DNA of 64,000 bases from Dipteris shenzhenensis (GCA_047967505.1 CM106539.1); one strand, 5' to 3'. Counted from the first letter of the stretch, positions 49,465 to 60,668 are shown. The notes: generated from the letters alone by a model not told the origin. Translations and numbers: made by a program.

Positions 49465-49957
49465 TTTTCTGTTGGGCAATATTGAAGGTGAGGTCAAAGG
49501 TTGCCCCATTGTTACTCAAATGTTTTTGGATTGGAAACATATTCTCTCACATCTGGCTTGGCATGGCCGGGATTCCTTCCAGGGTAATTCTTTGACAGCT
49601 GAGAGCATCCACTAGTCCAGGGTTTTTTCTTAGCCATTGGCTTTGTAGGAGCCCAAACACTCGCATTTTCTTAATTCAAAAGGAATTTCCTCTGTGGCAC
49701 ATGTCATTCATGATGATGGCACTCTTTTATCTTTCCCTTTGGCTGCTGGAAAATATGGTTTAGGAATGCATATCGTCCTGTACGGCAGATCATTACTCGG
49801 ATGCTTCAGCCGCCGTTTCAACCAGTATCCCCTTTGGAACTTCAAGACAGGCTTCTGGATTGGACTCTTCTTCCAATACACTCGTCCATTCATCCTTAGA
49901 AGCTGTCTCATATAACAGTCTCATCTTTATATAAAGTTCTGTTGTCTTCACCACGGG
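49465..49957 (+). pseudogene. LINE ORF2 C-terminal fragment, sibling of the LINE at 60-63 kb
   Basis: Encodes GNIEGEVKGCPIVTQMFLDW, KHILSHLAWHGRDSFQGNSL, SKGISSVAHVIHDDGTLLSF and AAGKYGLG, nearly matching 62395-62690. It stops at the gypsy boundary near 49960. Confidence 0.85.
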
Positions 49958-50675
49958 CATCGTATCAGAGCCAACTCCTGAGGTAGGAACTTCTGTTCCA
50001 AAAATTCTGGACGACTTGTTCCTCCAGGTATGCCCTAATTTCAAAATTTGTGCTGCAAGTTCTTGTTTGGTTCATCAGTTATGGGAAGTGGTCAGACTTT
50101 AGGGAAAAGGCAGAAAGAAGAGAGTGAGGATGAATTCGAGATTGCTTAAGGGTTTAGGTAAGAGAGGGTGTGAGGTGTAGCTAGGAGAGAGTGGAGAGGA
50201 TTGGAGGAGAGGCGTGAGAGGGACTGTTGGGTAGACGAAGGGTTGACAGGAACCCTAGGGGGTCCCATGTTTTGGTCAGAGCTGCGCAGACGATAGGTGA
50301 CGCAAGTAGGTGAGGCTGAGGGTGCGCCTAGGGCTCGAGCGTGATTCGGCCAGGCAGGGGGGGTGCACCATAGGCTGGAGCAGGGTGCGGCCAAGCTGTT
50401 CGGGGAGGCTGATGTGCGAAAAAAGCACCACCCTCCAAGTTGGGAGGGTGGGGCGAGAAAAAGCATCGACCCTCCAAGGTTAGGAGGGTGTGCATGCTAA
50501 AAAAAGCATCAACCCTCCAAGTTTGGGAGGGTGGGCTTTTCTAGAAAGCATAGCTTCCTAGATTAGCTGCACCGTCTCCTTTATAGCCTGGCGAGATCCC
50601 AAGCTCAGCCACAGCTCATGCAAGGTGTGCGCAAGAAGACCTCTCCACACCTCTCCCAAAATTTCGTCACCTAGG

Positions 50676-50735
50676 TACGGCTACAGCTGCAGCAGATTTC
50701 CGTACAGTACAGCCTGCAGCAGAACCAGTAGGGGG
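50676..50735 (+). repeat. short GTAC cluster in the older gypsy leader
   Basis: GGTACGG, TCCGTACAGTACAGCC and nearby CAGCAG units, corresponding to the larger cluster at 52605-52845. Confidence 0.6.
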
Positions 50736-50916
50736 AGTTTGCGGGTTCACCTACTCGAGCTGATCATCAGCTTTGTACCCCTTCTTCTCGGCCAGCTCCT
50801 CTTCTTTCATTACCTCCTCTTGGGACGGTTTTTTTCTCTACTCCACTCTCCTTCCAGTTTCGATTCCACCAGTCATTACTCTCAGTTCGCTACTCTTTTC
50901 AGATCAGATTTCAGAC

Positions 50917-51507
50917 ATGGCTGATTCTGTAAATCCTGAGTTTGCCATGGGTGACCAGGATTTGGACTACCCTGCGGAGGAAGACCAGGGTCTCTACGAC
51001 GATCTGATTACGAAGAAAGCCTTCAGTGAATTCACCACTGCTCTTGATGGAAAGTTTGAGCAAGTTAATGCGAATCAAACGGGATTGACGCAGCAACTCC
51101 AAGGGATTCAGACTACCCTCACTCTTCTCACTAGCACTGTTCACGCGCTCACGCATGTGGATGCCATGGCTTCAGTGTTAGGTCCGAACATCACTCCAGA
51201 TCCTTTTCCCGGAGATCAGAAGTCTCATACCAAGGAGGTTGTTGACACTTGGTTGCACAAGTGGCAAGTACACTTCCAGTTTCACCCATACCCAGATGAC
51301 AAGAAAATACGGCTTGCAGCCGGGTTCATGTCAGGAAAGGCTTTATTATGGTGGAAGGAACTCCAACCCAAGCCTGCAACATGGATAGATTTCGAAGGGG
51401 TCTTTAGGAAGGAGTTTTTGAAGGAGGACGACTATGATATCGTAGGCAAGCTCAAAGCCCTCAATATGTCCGAGCTGAACTTGACTTTTGAGGTTTATCT
51501 TCAAAGG
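50917..51507 (+). pseudogene. gag of older gypsy, N-terminal part
   Basis: MADSVNPEFAMGDQDLDY, DLITKKAFSEFTTALDGKF, LGPNITPDPFPGD, EVVDTWLHKWQVHFQFHPYP, GKALLWWKELQPKP, FRKEFLKEDDYDIVGKLKAL, TFEVYLQR, broken by the LTR at 51508 and resumed at 58062 with FQDLQTRATKMDP. No stop in this part. Confidence 0.92.
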
Positions 51508-52030
51508 TGTCATGTGCACGGATTGGTATCTGACGTGTACTAGGTACACAGAACTAGCTCAGGTTCGCCTGGGGAGGCTTAGAGCTAGGCAGGCTTGATT
51601 CTCGAGTTGAGTGGCAAGGGTACGAACTATTTATAGGTCTTCGCTATTTTTGGCGCTCCGGGCCCGAGTCTATAAAAGGGGCCCAGGGGGTTCAGTTCTC
51701 AGTGTGCAGTTGGGAGCAAGTTTCGTTCCCAGGTGCCAAGTCTGATCCTGGATTGAGTCGCGGACGCGCGCCTGCATCTTAGCGTAGCCCAAGGCCCAGT
51801 GGCAGATTCAGGGCTTCTCAGCACCACCTGGTGGTATGGGACACCAGGCTGGTTTGGATCTGATTGGGAGTTCGTGCCAGTAGCTCAGCTCGTGGCTCGG
51901 AGGGGACATCTTCTGATTCGGGATCACATCCCGTAGATGTCATGGTTGGGTGGTGAGCAGCCTGCTCAGATCTGACGTGGTGTGTGGTTGTTTTGCAGAT
52001 CAGGGGTTTCAGGAATGCTGGGATGTGTCA
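51508..52030 (+). repeat. 5' LTR of full-length gypsy
   Basis: TGTCATGTGC...GATGTGTCA. CTATTTATAGG and TCTATAAAAGGGGCC (about 51670) are TATA-like; the transcript start probably lies just downstream, near the TCAGTTCTCAGTG sequence. Confidence 0.93.
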
Positions 52031-52032
52031 GT

Positions 52033-52044
52033 TGGTATCAGAGC
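52033..52044 (+). promoter_or_regulatory. primer binding site, full-length gypsy
   Basis: TGGTATCAGAGC two bases after the LTR; initiator-Met complement. Confidence 0.9.
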
Positions 52045-52604
52045 CAACTCCTGAGGTAGGAACTTCTGATGTGGGAATTTTTGACGAATTTTTCCTCCAG
52101 GTATGCCCTAAAATTCGAAATTTGTTGCTGCGTTTTCTGCTGGGTTCCTGGGTTAACATGGGTGGACAGATGTTAGGAAAAGGAAGAAGAAAGGAGGGAG
52201 CGATTTCGAGATTCCTGAAGGGGCCTGTGAGAGAAGGCTGTAGGAAGCAGGAGAGAGAGCAGAGAAGTAGGAAAGAGAGGGAAAAGGGCTGCGAGGGAGG
52301 CGGAGATGGGACGCCCAGGGCAGTACGGGCCGGTGCAGGGAGAGGCGCAAAGAGCAGCGAGCAGGGTGCGACCAGCCTGCGTGGAGGGTGCTTTTTTCGA
52401 AAAAAGCACCCCCTCCAAAGCTGGGGGAGGTCGGCCTTTTTTGGAAGCAGGGCTTCCCAATTAGGCTGCCCTGCTCCCTATATAGATGGGGCAGGGTACC
52501 AGCCCACCCATAGCCTCGCAAAGAGCCTAGTAGCTGCCATCGAGTTGCGTGCCTGCCTGCTCCAGCCCTGCATCAGCCTGTTCGCACCTGCGCCAGCCAT
52601 CCGT

Positions 52605-52845
52605 ACGGGATCTGCGCCAGCCAGCCTGTGCCAGTCCTGCATCAGCACCGTACAGCTGCGCCAGCCCTGCGTCAGCTGCACCTGCATCGCACCGGTACCT
52701 GCAAACTGTACGGTCGCCGTACAGCCACGTCAGCTGCTGTACGGCCTCCGTCAGCAGACCGTACGGCCTGCGTCAGCAGCCGTACAGCCATGTCAGCAGA
52801 CCGTACAGCCACGTCAGCAGCTCGTTCGCCACAGGATTTCGTACG
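52605..52845 (+). repeat. GTAC/CAGC array in gypsy leader
   Basis: About ten CCGTACGG/CCGTACAG motifs mixed with GTCAGCAG(A)CC units in irregular tandem (for example GTCAGCAGACCGTACAGCC twice near 52790). The same motif as in two copia leaders in this window. Confidence 0.85.
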
Positions 52846-53021
52846 TGCATCCAGTAGCGGGTTCAACGAAATTTCGGGATTCGTGGGCTTCCGGTTCGCC
52901 AGTTTTTCAGCATCTCTTTCCGTCAGCATCTCTTGGGACAGTTTTCCTCTGCTCCATTCTCCTTTTCGCTTCGGTTCAGTCAGTTATTTCTCTCAGTTTA
53001 TATTCAAATCAGATTTCAGTT

Positions 53022-54212
53022 ATGTCTGATTCTGCAAATCCCGAGTTCACCATGGGAGAGCAGGATTTGGATTACACTCCTGTGGGAGAGGAGGATCAGG
53101 GTCTCTATGATGACCTGATAACAAAAAAGGCCTTCGGTGAATTTACGACTGCTCTAGATGGAAAATTCAAGCAGGTCAATGCAGATCAAACGGGGTGGAC
53201 ACAGCAACTCCAGGGGATTCAAGCAACTCTCACCCTTCTGGCTAGCACTGTGCAGGCACTCACGCATGTGGATGCCATGGCTTCAGTGCTAGGCCCGAAT
53301 ATAACTACAGACCCTTTTCTGGGCGATCAAAAATCTAGAACGAAGGAGGTAGTTGACACTTGGTTACACAAGTGGCAGGTACACTTTCAGTTCCACCCAT
53401 ACCCAGATGAGAAGAAGATCCAGCTTGCAGCGGGGTTCATGTCAGGTAAAGCATTGCTATGGTGGAAGGAACTCCAGCCTAAGCCCGATACATGGACAGA
53501 TTTTGAAGGGGTCCTCAGGAAGGAGTTCCTGAAGAAGGAGGATGATTACAATATCGTTGGCAAGCTTAAAGCCCTCGATATGTCAAAATTAAACTTGACC
53601 TTTGAAGTTTATCTTCAAAGATTTTGGGATCTGCAAACCAGGGCCACTAAGATGGATCCAGTGACCTTGTTAGGTTTCTTCGTGGATGGTTTGCCAAATT
53701 CATATAAGTTGCAGATAAAGAACAACAAATGCACAACGTTGCAGGAGGCCATGAATTATGCGCGCATATATGATGATACCATGGCCGGTGCTAAAGCAAC
53801 CACAGTTTCCGACACGAGTGGAAAGAACAAACGCAAGTTCTTTCAGCATACGATTGGTACTGGGGAGACGAAGTCTACGGACAACGCCTCCAAGAAAAAC
53901 TTGACTCCAGCAAAGAATGGTAAAGCCCGTTTCCTTCGCACTTTGAGGCTCAAGAAAGAAGGACGATGCTTCTATTGCGAGGAGCAGGGCCACACAAAGA
54001 ATGAGTGTCCAAAGCGCAAGAACCAAAAGTTGGTGCTTGGACCGAAGCTCCAGGCGGGTACAGGTACCAAGGCCAAGAGAGCGAACCAAGTCTCGATGAC
54101 ATGTATTTCAGTAAATGTCATTATCTGCCCACTCTCTTGTAATTGTACTTTCAATACGTCGTCGTTTGGTTCCCATGATCTTTTCCGAGTTTATGGAGAA
54201 GTTATGGACTAA
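53022..54212 (+). CDS. gypsy gag polyprotein
   Basis: 396 codons from ATG 53022 (MSDSANPEFTMGEQDLDY), open without stops. An upstream open frame continues back to 51984 but is leader sequence. Domains: N-terminal coiled region, retrotransposon gag (about residues 105-240: EVVDTWLHKWQVHFQF, LLWWKEL, RRFxxL-like RFWDLQTRATKMDP), zinc knuckle CFYCEEQGHTKNEC (about 316), then a C-terminal GSHDLFRVYG piece that belongs to the start of the protease. It forms the particle that packages the RNA. Confidence 0.9.
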   Translation: MSDSANPEFTMGEQDLDYTPVGEEDQGLYDDLITKKAFGEFTTALDGKFKQVNADQTGWTQQLQGIQATLTLLASTVQALTHVDAMASVLGPNITTDPFLGDQKSRTKEVVDTWLHKWQVHFQFHPYPDEKKIQLAAGFMSGKALLWWKELQPKPDTWTDFEGVLRKEFLKKEDDYNIVGKLKALDMSKLNLTFEVYLQRFWDLQTRATKMDPVTLLGFFVDGLPNSYKLQIKNNKCTTLQEAMNYARIYDDTMAGAKATTVSDTSGKNKRKFFQHTIGTGETKSTDNASKKNLTPAKNGKARFLRTLRLKKEGRCFYCEEQGHTKNECPKRKNQKLVLGPKLQAGTGTKAKRANQVSMTCISVNVIICPLSCNCTFNTSSFGSHDLFRVYGEVMD

Positions 54213-56253
54213 CAGGTTCACATTCTCTTTGATCCGAGCAGCTCTCACAATTTTGTTAATTACAAATTTGTGCACAAGATGGGGCTGTCCACAGTACCTA
54301 GCGACCACACCTATGAGGTGCAGCTTCCAGCTGGGAAGCAGTTTTGGGATCGCAAGATTGAAGCGCTTCCTATCCGGATTCAGGCCTACATGGGAGCTCT
54401 TACATGTTATGTTATGCATCTGGAGCATGTAGACTTGTTGATCGGAATAGAGTGGTTTAAAACCCACAATATTCAGATCGGATGGACGGAGCATACGCTT
54501 TCTTTTGTAGATAAGGACACCACATTTTGTATTCAGTGTGATAAAATTCCCTCTTCTCAGGGGCCTATTGTATCTGCGATGCAGCTTCGGAATATATTAA
54601 ACACTTCTCATTATGATGTCTATCAGTGTGTTTTGATTCCGCTTTCTTCATTTGTTGTTTCTGTAATTAACAAGAATGAATTAAGTGTGTTTGAAAACCG
54701 TGAATTGAGAATGTTGTTAGATAGTTTTAAGGACGTATTCCCAGCTCAACTGCCGGAAGGTTTACCTCCAGAACGGGCAGTAGATCATCGCATAGACTTA
54801 GTCCCAGGGGCTCAACCTATCAGTGTACCACCTTATAGGATGAGCCAGGTAGAGGAGGATGAGTTAGCTAGCCAGCTACAGGATTACCTGAATATGGGCT
54901 ATATTCGCCCAAGTAAATCACCTTGGGGTGCACATGTCCTCTTAAGAAAGAAGAATTCCGATGATTTGATAGACCGTTTGGCCGGAGCGAAGTATTTCAC
55001 TAAGATTGATTTGCGTACGGGTTATCACCAAATCCGTATCTATGCTAAACACATAGATAGGACCGCATTCCGCACTAGGTATGGTCATTACGAGTTCCTC
55101 GTATTACCTTTTGGTTTGACCAATGCTCCTGCTACTTTTCAGCAGATGATGAACGATTTGTTCAGGGATTTTCTGGGCAAATTTGTTGTAGTGTTCTTGG
55201 ATGACATCTTGGTATATAGTCGAACGCTTGAGAATCACATAGGACACCTCCGGGTTGTCTTACTACTTCTAAGACAGCATAAGCTCTATGCCAAGATGAG
55301 TAAATGTGACTTCTTTATGAAGGAGATCATTTACTTAGGACACAAGATTTCTTCTGAAGGTATTAGCATTGATCTGGACCGTATCTAGAAGGTTTTAGAA
55401 TGGCCTATTCCTCAGACTGTGAAACAACTTCGTTCTTTCCTAGGATTTACGGTATTTCTTCGGAAGTCTGTGCGTGATTATTCACATATCACGGCACCCC
55501 TGACAAACATATTGAAAGGTCGTGGATGCAGGTCTACCCAGCCGATCTCTTGGAATGATGCAATGAACAAGGCTTTTGAAACCTTGAAGTTTTCTATCAA
55601 GGAAGCACCCGTTCTCGCATTACCCGATCCTACCCGACCTTACGTTTTAGAGGCTAATGCGAGTGATTATGCGATTGGGGCAGCTCTATTCCAAGAGGGC
55701 AAACCTGTAGCTTTTGAGAGTAAGAAGCTAGACGACACTCAATATCGTTGGCCCACACTCGAGAAGGAACTTTATGCTGTAGTGTATGCTCTTAAGGTTT
55801 GGAGACACTACTTGTATGGTTCAAAGTTCCTTGTATTGACTGATCATCAGTCAATTAAGTATGTGTGTGATGGATCAGAATTGAGGGGAAGGAAAGTTAG
55901 ATGGGCAGAATTAATGCAGGATTTTGATTTCGAAATACCTTATCGTAAGGGTTCCCTGAATAGTGTGGCGGATGCCTTAAGTCGAGTTAAGTTTGTAAAT
56001 GCTTTGTCCTTTACGGAAATATCCTCAGACCTATTTCAATCCTTGAGAGGGCTATACGCAACTGATAGTTATTTCAGTTCTTATTGGCAGAGAGTCCAGG
56101 ATGGGAGCTCCATGGTTGACCAGGACTCAGGGATTGTGCCACCTACGGTACAGGCGGCGGGAGGTCAGTGGATGATTAGGAACGGCTTGCTGTTCCGGAA
56201 TGAAAAGATTTGTGTGCCTGATGTTCTGGACCTTAAATCCAAGATTCTCTAGG
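54213..56253 (+). pseudogene. gypsy pol: protease, RT and RNase H
   Basis: After the gag stop, another frame gives [16 protein letters not shown] (aspartic protease, D-P-S for D-S/T-G), [61 protein letters not shown], then a missing 26 codons compared with 59390-59470, [45 protein letters not shown] (catalytic box intact), a TAG at 55386, and RNase H ATLEK-type YRWPTLEKELYAVVYALKVW, DHQSIKYV, SLNSVADALSR. The RT deletion removes part of the fingers, so the enzyme is unlikely to work. Confidence 0.9.
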
Positions 56254-57518
56254 AGTGTCATGATGCTCCTAGTGCTGGACATCCGGGTATACATCGGACT
56301 CTATCTCTTGCGAAGCATACCTTTTATTGGCCTAAGATGCGTGCATTTATAGAGAACTATGTAGTAGGTTGCCGGGTTTGTCACGTTACTAAGGCAGAAC
56401 GCCTTAGAAGCGCGGGTTTATTACAGCCATTACAGATTCCTGGTAATAAATGGGAAAGTATTTCCATGGATTTTATTACTGGTTTGCCTCGAACGCGCAA
56501 GGGTCATGACTCCATCTGGGTCATAGTAGACCTTTTGACAAAAATGGCTAGGTTCTTACCTACTAGAACAACTATATCAGCTGTTCAGCTGGCTCACGAG
56601 AACAACTATATCAGCTGTATGGTTTGCCATCTGACATAGTCAGTGACAGGGACTCAAAGTTTACAAGTAACTTTTGGACACTTGTATTTGAGAAGTCGGA
56701 AACTATTCTCAAGTATGAGTTCCTCGGATCATGCACAATCCGATGGCAGTACAGAGAAGGTCAACCAGTTGGTTGAAGACATGCTTCGTGCATATGTATC
56801 CAAGAGACAGTCTTCATGGGGAGATTATCTACCTATGATAGAATTTGCTTACAACAGTGCAAAGCATTCTAGTACTGGTTACAGTCCTTTTATGCTTATG
56901 TACGGGTTTCAACCTAAGTCACCAGTTATGGTTGGATTAAAAGGGATTCAAAATGATGCTACTAAGAACTTCTTGCAAGACATGCAGGAAATGTTGCAGT
57001 TTGCCAAGGAGTCTATTAGAAGTGCCCAAGATCGGGACAGATTTTATGCTAATAGACATCGTTCACCTAGAGAGTTCTCTGAAGGAACGATCGTATATTT
57101 GCGAATTCCAAAGGAATCCAAGAGCCTGAGTACTGGTTTGGTTCCGAAATTATCCCCCAGATACTGTGGCCCATTCAAGGTCATTAAAAGAATTGGACCA
57201 GTTGCATATCGACTACAATTGCCTCCTGATGTTAAAGTACATCCAGTCTTTCATGTCAGTAGACTGAAAGAAGTCTTGGGTACAGATGATCAACTTGTTT
57301 CTCCTCATGAGATTATAGAAGTTACAGATTTGACTTTTATTCCTCACGAACCTGAGTGTATTCTTGAATTTCGTGAAAGACAGATTCGTAATCGTACTAT
57401 CACGGAATACAAGATTAAGTGGAAGGATCGTGTTGAGGAGGATGCAACATGGGAGACATTACAAAACCTCCCAAGAACATTTCCAGATTTTTTAGCGAAC
57501 TCAGGAGTGAGTTCTTAG
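56254..57518 (+). pseudogene. gypsy integrase with C-terminal chromodomain
   Basis: Seen: DAPSAGHPGIHRTL, HTFYWPKMRAFI, CRVCHVTKAER (HHCC), WESISMDFITGLP, VIVDLLTKMARFLP, then a rearranged stretch with a 20-bp duplication (AGAACAACTATATCAGCTGT at about 56564 and 56600), LYGLPSDIVSDRDSKFTSNF in another frame, and from 56643 SSDHAQSDGSTEKVNQL, EFAYNSAKHSSTGYSPF, GPFKVIKRIGPVAYRLQLP (GPY/F). The last 50 residues, CILEFRERQIRNRTITEYKI, KWKDRVEEDATWE, form a canonical chromodomain: this is a chromovirus. Confidence 0.92.
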
Positions 57519-57531
57519 AGGAGGGGGAGTA
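57518..57531 (+). promoter_or_regulatory. polypurine tract, full-length gypsy
   Basis: GAGGAGGGGGAGTA directly before the 3' LTR. Confidence 0.85.
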
Positions 57532-58056
57532 TGTCATGTGCACGGATTGGTATCTGACGTGTACTAGGTACACAGAACTAGCTTAGGTTAGCCTGGGGAG
57601 GCTTAGAGCTAGGCAGGCTTGATTCTCGGGTTGAGTGGCAAGGGTACGAACTATTTATAGGTCTTCGCTATTTTTGGCGCTCGGGGCCCAAGTTTATAAA
57701 AGGGGCCCAGGGGGTTCAGTTCTCAGTGTGCAGTTGGGAGCAAGTTTCGTTCCCAGGTGCCAGGTCTGAGATCCTGGATTGAGTCGCGGACGCGCGCCTG
57801 CATCTTAGCGTAGCCCAAGGCCCAGTGGCAGATCCAGGGCTTCTCAGCGCCACCTGGTGGTATGGGACACCAGGCTGGTTTGGATCTGATTGGGAGTTCG
57901 TGCCAGTAGCTCAGCTCGTGGCTCGGAGGGGACATCTTTTGATTCGGGATCACATCCCGTAGATGTCATGGTTGGGTGGTGAGCAGCCTGCTCAGATCTG
58001 ACGTGGTGTGTGGTTGTTTTGCAGATCAGGGGTTTTAGGAGTGCTGGGATGTGTCA
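57532..58056 (+). repeat. 3' LTR of full-length gypsy
   Basis: Same ends and order as 51508-52030; a handful of substitutions and a 2-bp indel near 57768. Confidence 0.93.
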
Positions 58057-58061
58057 AAAGG

Positions 58062-58652
58062 TTTCAGGATCTGCAGACCAGAGCTACAAAGATGGATCCA
58101 ATGACCTTGTTAGGTTTCTTTGTGGATGGTTAGCCTGACTCATACAAGTTGCAGATCAAGAACAACAAATGTACCACGTTGCAAGAGGCCATGAATTACG
58201 CGCATATTTATGATGATACCATGGCCAGTGCAAAGGGAACCACAGTTTCCAACACGAGTGGGAAGAACAAACGGAAGTTCTTCCAGTCTACCACTGGTAC
58301 CGGGGAGACGAAGTCTATAGACAACGCCTCCAAGAAACACTTGACTCAGGCGAAGAATGGTCGTGCCCGTTTCCTTCGTACCTTGAAGCTTAAGAAGGAA
58401 GGACGTTGCTTCTTCTGCGAGGAGCAGGGCCACACTAAGAATGATTGTCCAAAGCGCAAGAATCAAAAGCAAGCGCTGGGACCGAAGCTCCAGGCGGGAC
58501 CGGGTAACAAAGCCAAGGGAGCAAACCAAGTTTCGATGACAGGTATTTCTGTAAATGTCATTACCTGCCCACTTTCTTGTAATTGCACTTTTAATACTTC
58601 GTTATTTGGTTCCCATGATCTTTTCCGAGTTTATGGAGAAGTTAGGGACTAA
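58062..58652 (+). pseudogene. gag of older gypsy, C-terminal part
   Basis: FQDLQTRATKMDPMTLLGFF, a stop at 58132, QIKNNKCTTLQEAMNYAHIY, zinc knuckle CFFCEEQGHTKNDC, and the GSHDLFRVYG end, matching 53620-54212 of the sibling. Confidence 0.9.
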
Positions 58653-60139
58653 AGAGTTCACATTCTCTTTGACCGGGCAGCTCTCACAACTTTGTTAATT
58701 ACAAATTTGTGCAGAAGAAGGGGCTGTCCACGATACCTAGCGATCACACCTATGAGGTGCAGCTTCCAGCTGGGAAGCAGTTTTGGGATCGCAAGATTGA
58801 AGCGCTTTCTATCCGGATTCAAGAATACACAGGGGCTCTTACGTGCTATGTTATGCACTTGGAGCATGTGGACTTGTTAATCGGAATAGAGTGGTTTAAA
58901 ACCCACGATATTCGGATTGGATGGAAGGAACATACCCTTTCTTTTTTGGATAAGCACACCCAATTTTGTATTCAGTGTGATAATATTCCCTCTTCTCAGG
59001 GACCTATTGTATCTGCGATGCAACTTCGGAATATATTAAACACTTCTCATATGATGTCTATCAGTGTGTTTTGATTCCGCTTTCTTCATTTGTTGTCTCT
59101 ATAAATAACAAGAATGATTTAAGTGTGTTTGAACACCATGAATTGAGAATGTTGTTAGACAGTTTCAAGGATGTATTCCCTGCTCAACTACCGAAAGGTT
59201 TACCTCCAGAACAGGCAATAGATCATCGCATAGACTAAGTACCTGGGGCTCAACCTATTAGTGTATCACCTTACAGGATGAGCCAGCTTGAGGAGGATGA
59301 GCTAGCTACACAGCTACAAGATTACCTGAATATGGGCTATATTCGCCCAAGTAAATCACCTTGGGGAGCACCTGTCCTCTTAAGGAAGAAGAAAGATTCT
59401 ACATGGAGAATGTGTATAGATTATAAACGATTGAATAAAGTGACAATTAAGAATCGATACCCTCTACCTCGTTCCGATGATCTAATAGACCGTTTGGCTG
59501 GAGCAAAGTATTTCACTAAGATTGATTTGCGTACGGGTTATCACCAAATCCGTATCTATGCTAAACACATAGATAGAACCGCATTCCGAACTAGGTATGG
59601 CCACTACGAGTTTCTTGTATTACCTTTTGGTTTGACCAATGCTCCTGCCACCTTCCAGCAAATGATGAACGATTTGTTCCGAGATTTTCTGGGCAAATTC
59701 GTTGTAGTGTTCTTAGATGACATCTTGGTATATAGCCGAACGCTTAAGGATCACATAGGACACCTCCAGATTGTCTTAGTTATTCTAAGACAGCATAAGC
59801 TGTTGGAATTATAGATATAATTCAGCAGTGACCAATGTAATATAATAAGTTAGTTAGGGGCACTTTTCCCTCATTTAGAGGTTTTTCCCCCTAACTGCAG
59901 TTAGTTCACTAACTATGGTTAGTGACTACTAACCACACTCTCTCTAGCTCTCACTCTCTCCATATCCTTCATAAGCTCTATGCCAAGATGAGTAAATGTG
60001 ACTTCTTTATGAAGGAGATCATTTACTTAGGACACAAGATTTCTTCTGAAGGTATTAGCATTGATCTGGATCGTATCCAGAAGGTTTTAGAATGGCCTAT
60101 CCCTCAGACTGTGAAACAACTTCGTTCTTTCCTAGGATT
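58653..60139 (+). pseudogene. protease and RT of older gypsy, interrupted by solo LTR
   Basis: [31 protein letters not shown], a frameshift near 59050, a stop at 59239, [72 protein letters not shown]; then the solo LTR 59801-59971; then [28 protein letters not shown] and LRSFLGF, where it ends against LINE sequence. Confidence 0.9.
59801..59971. repeat. solo LTR (copia type) in the older gypsy RT
   Basis: 171 bp, TGTTGGAATTATAG...ATATCCTTCA, flanked by a perfect 5-bp TAAGC (59796-59800, 59972-59976). It shares CAGTGACCAATGTAAT, GGGGCACTTTTCCCTCATTT and AGTTAGTTCACTAACTA with the inner copia LTRs (31857-32131), so it is a shorter relative. Removing it restores the RT frame. Confidence 0.9.
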
Positions 60140-60650
60140 TATGCTCCTGAAAGGCATGCATGGTCTCAATTACTGATGCATCTGGATTTGGTTGACCTTT
60201 GGAAGGAATTGCAGCCTTTGTCACCTGGATACACCTTCCAACATAATGCCCTTTCTTCTTATCAGGCACGTCTGGATCGATGGTATAGTGTAGCTCCACA
60301 ACAAAATGGGGATTTTACATGCAAAATGTGGATTGACTATGCCTTTGTGCATTCAGATCATGCACCTCTATGGTTGCGGTTATCCTTTCATGCTATGCCA
60401 AATGACAGATTGCCACAAAGGCGACATCTGATTGTAAACAATAGCTATTTGCAACATGCTGCTTTCAAGGTCATGGTTACTGAAGCATCTCATTCTCTGT
60501 CTTCTCGCAGCCATATTCATATTGATGATGCCTGGAATTCTTTTGTTTCCAAAATACAAGTTGTGATTAGAGCTTATGGCAAATCTTACATGAAGACTCT
60601 GAGGGGAAACCATTGCTCAGGCCAAATTCACTTGTCAAGACCTCACTAAA
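60140..60650 (+). pseudogene. LINE endonuclease, C-terminal part
   Basis: APERHAWSQLLMHLDLVDLW, LSSYQARLDRWYS and FVHSDHAPLWLRL: the D-x-W...S-x-x-D-R...SDH end of the APE-type domain. The N-terminal catalytic residues are missing. Confidence 0.85.
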
Positions 60651-60668
60651 CTCAGCCATCTTCATTCG

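Larger units (their letters stand above)
51508..58056 (+). mobile_element. full-length gypsy (chromodomain) retrotransposon inserted into its sibling
   Basis: LTRs 51508-52030 and 57532-58056 (523 and 525 bp) differ at only a few positions, with target duplication AAAGG (51503-51507, 58057-58061). Interior: primer site, leader with GTAC cluster, gag, protease, RT, RNase H, integrase, chromodomain, polypurine tract. Defects: a 78-nt in-frame deletion in RT, TAG at 55386, TAG near 56250, and a rearranged integrase core near 56560-56720. The insertion is recent by LTR similarity. Confidence 0.95.
49962..60139 (+). mobile_element. older gypsy (chromovirus-type) copy, no LTRs left, split by a sibling
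   Basis: Parts 49962-51507 and 58062-60139. It starts inside the primer-site region (GTATCAGAGCCAACTCCTGAGG, same as 52035 of the sibling) with no LTR, runs through leader, gag, zinc knuckle, protease-like region and RT, and ends in ...LRSFLGF, just after RT. It is interrupted in gag by the sibling (AAAGG duplication) and in RT by a solo LTR. The RT contains the [21 protein letters not shown] segment that the younger sibling lacks, and its FLDDI box is intact. Confidence 0.88.

Noticed and set aside
49155-49595. 146-codon frame across the pyrimidine and G runs
   Set aside because: Homopolymer-driven; the only real coding signal is the LINE fragment from 49465 on.
51984-53021. Long open frame running from the LTR end into gag as an N-terminal extension
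   Set aside because: It covers primer site and GTAC leader; the sibling element and the family pattern place the start at ATG 53022 (MSDSANPEF).
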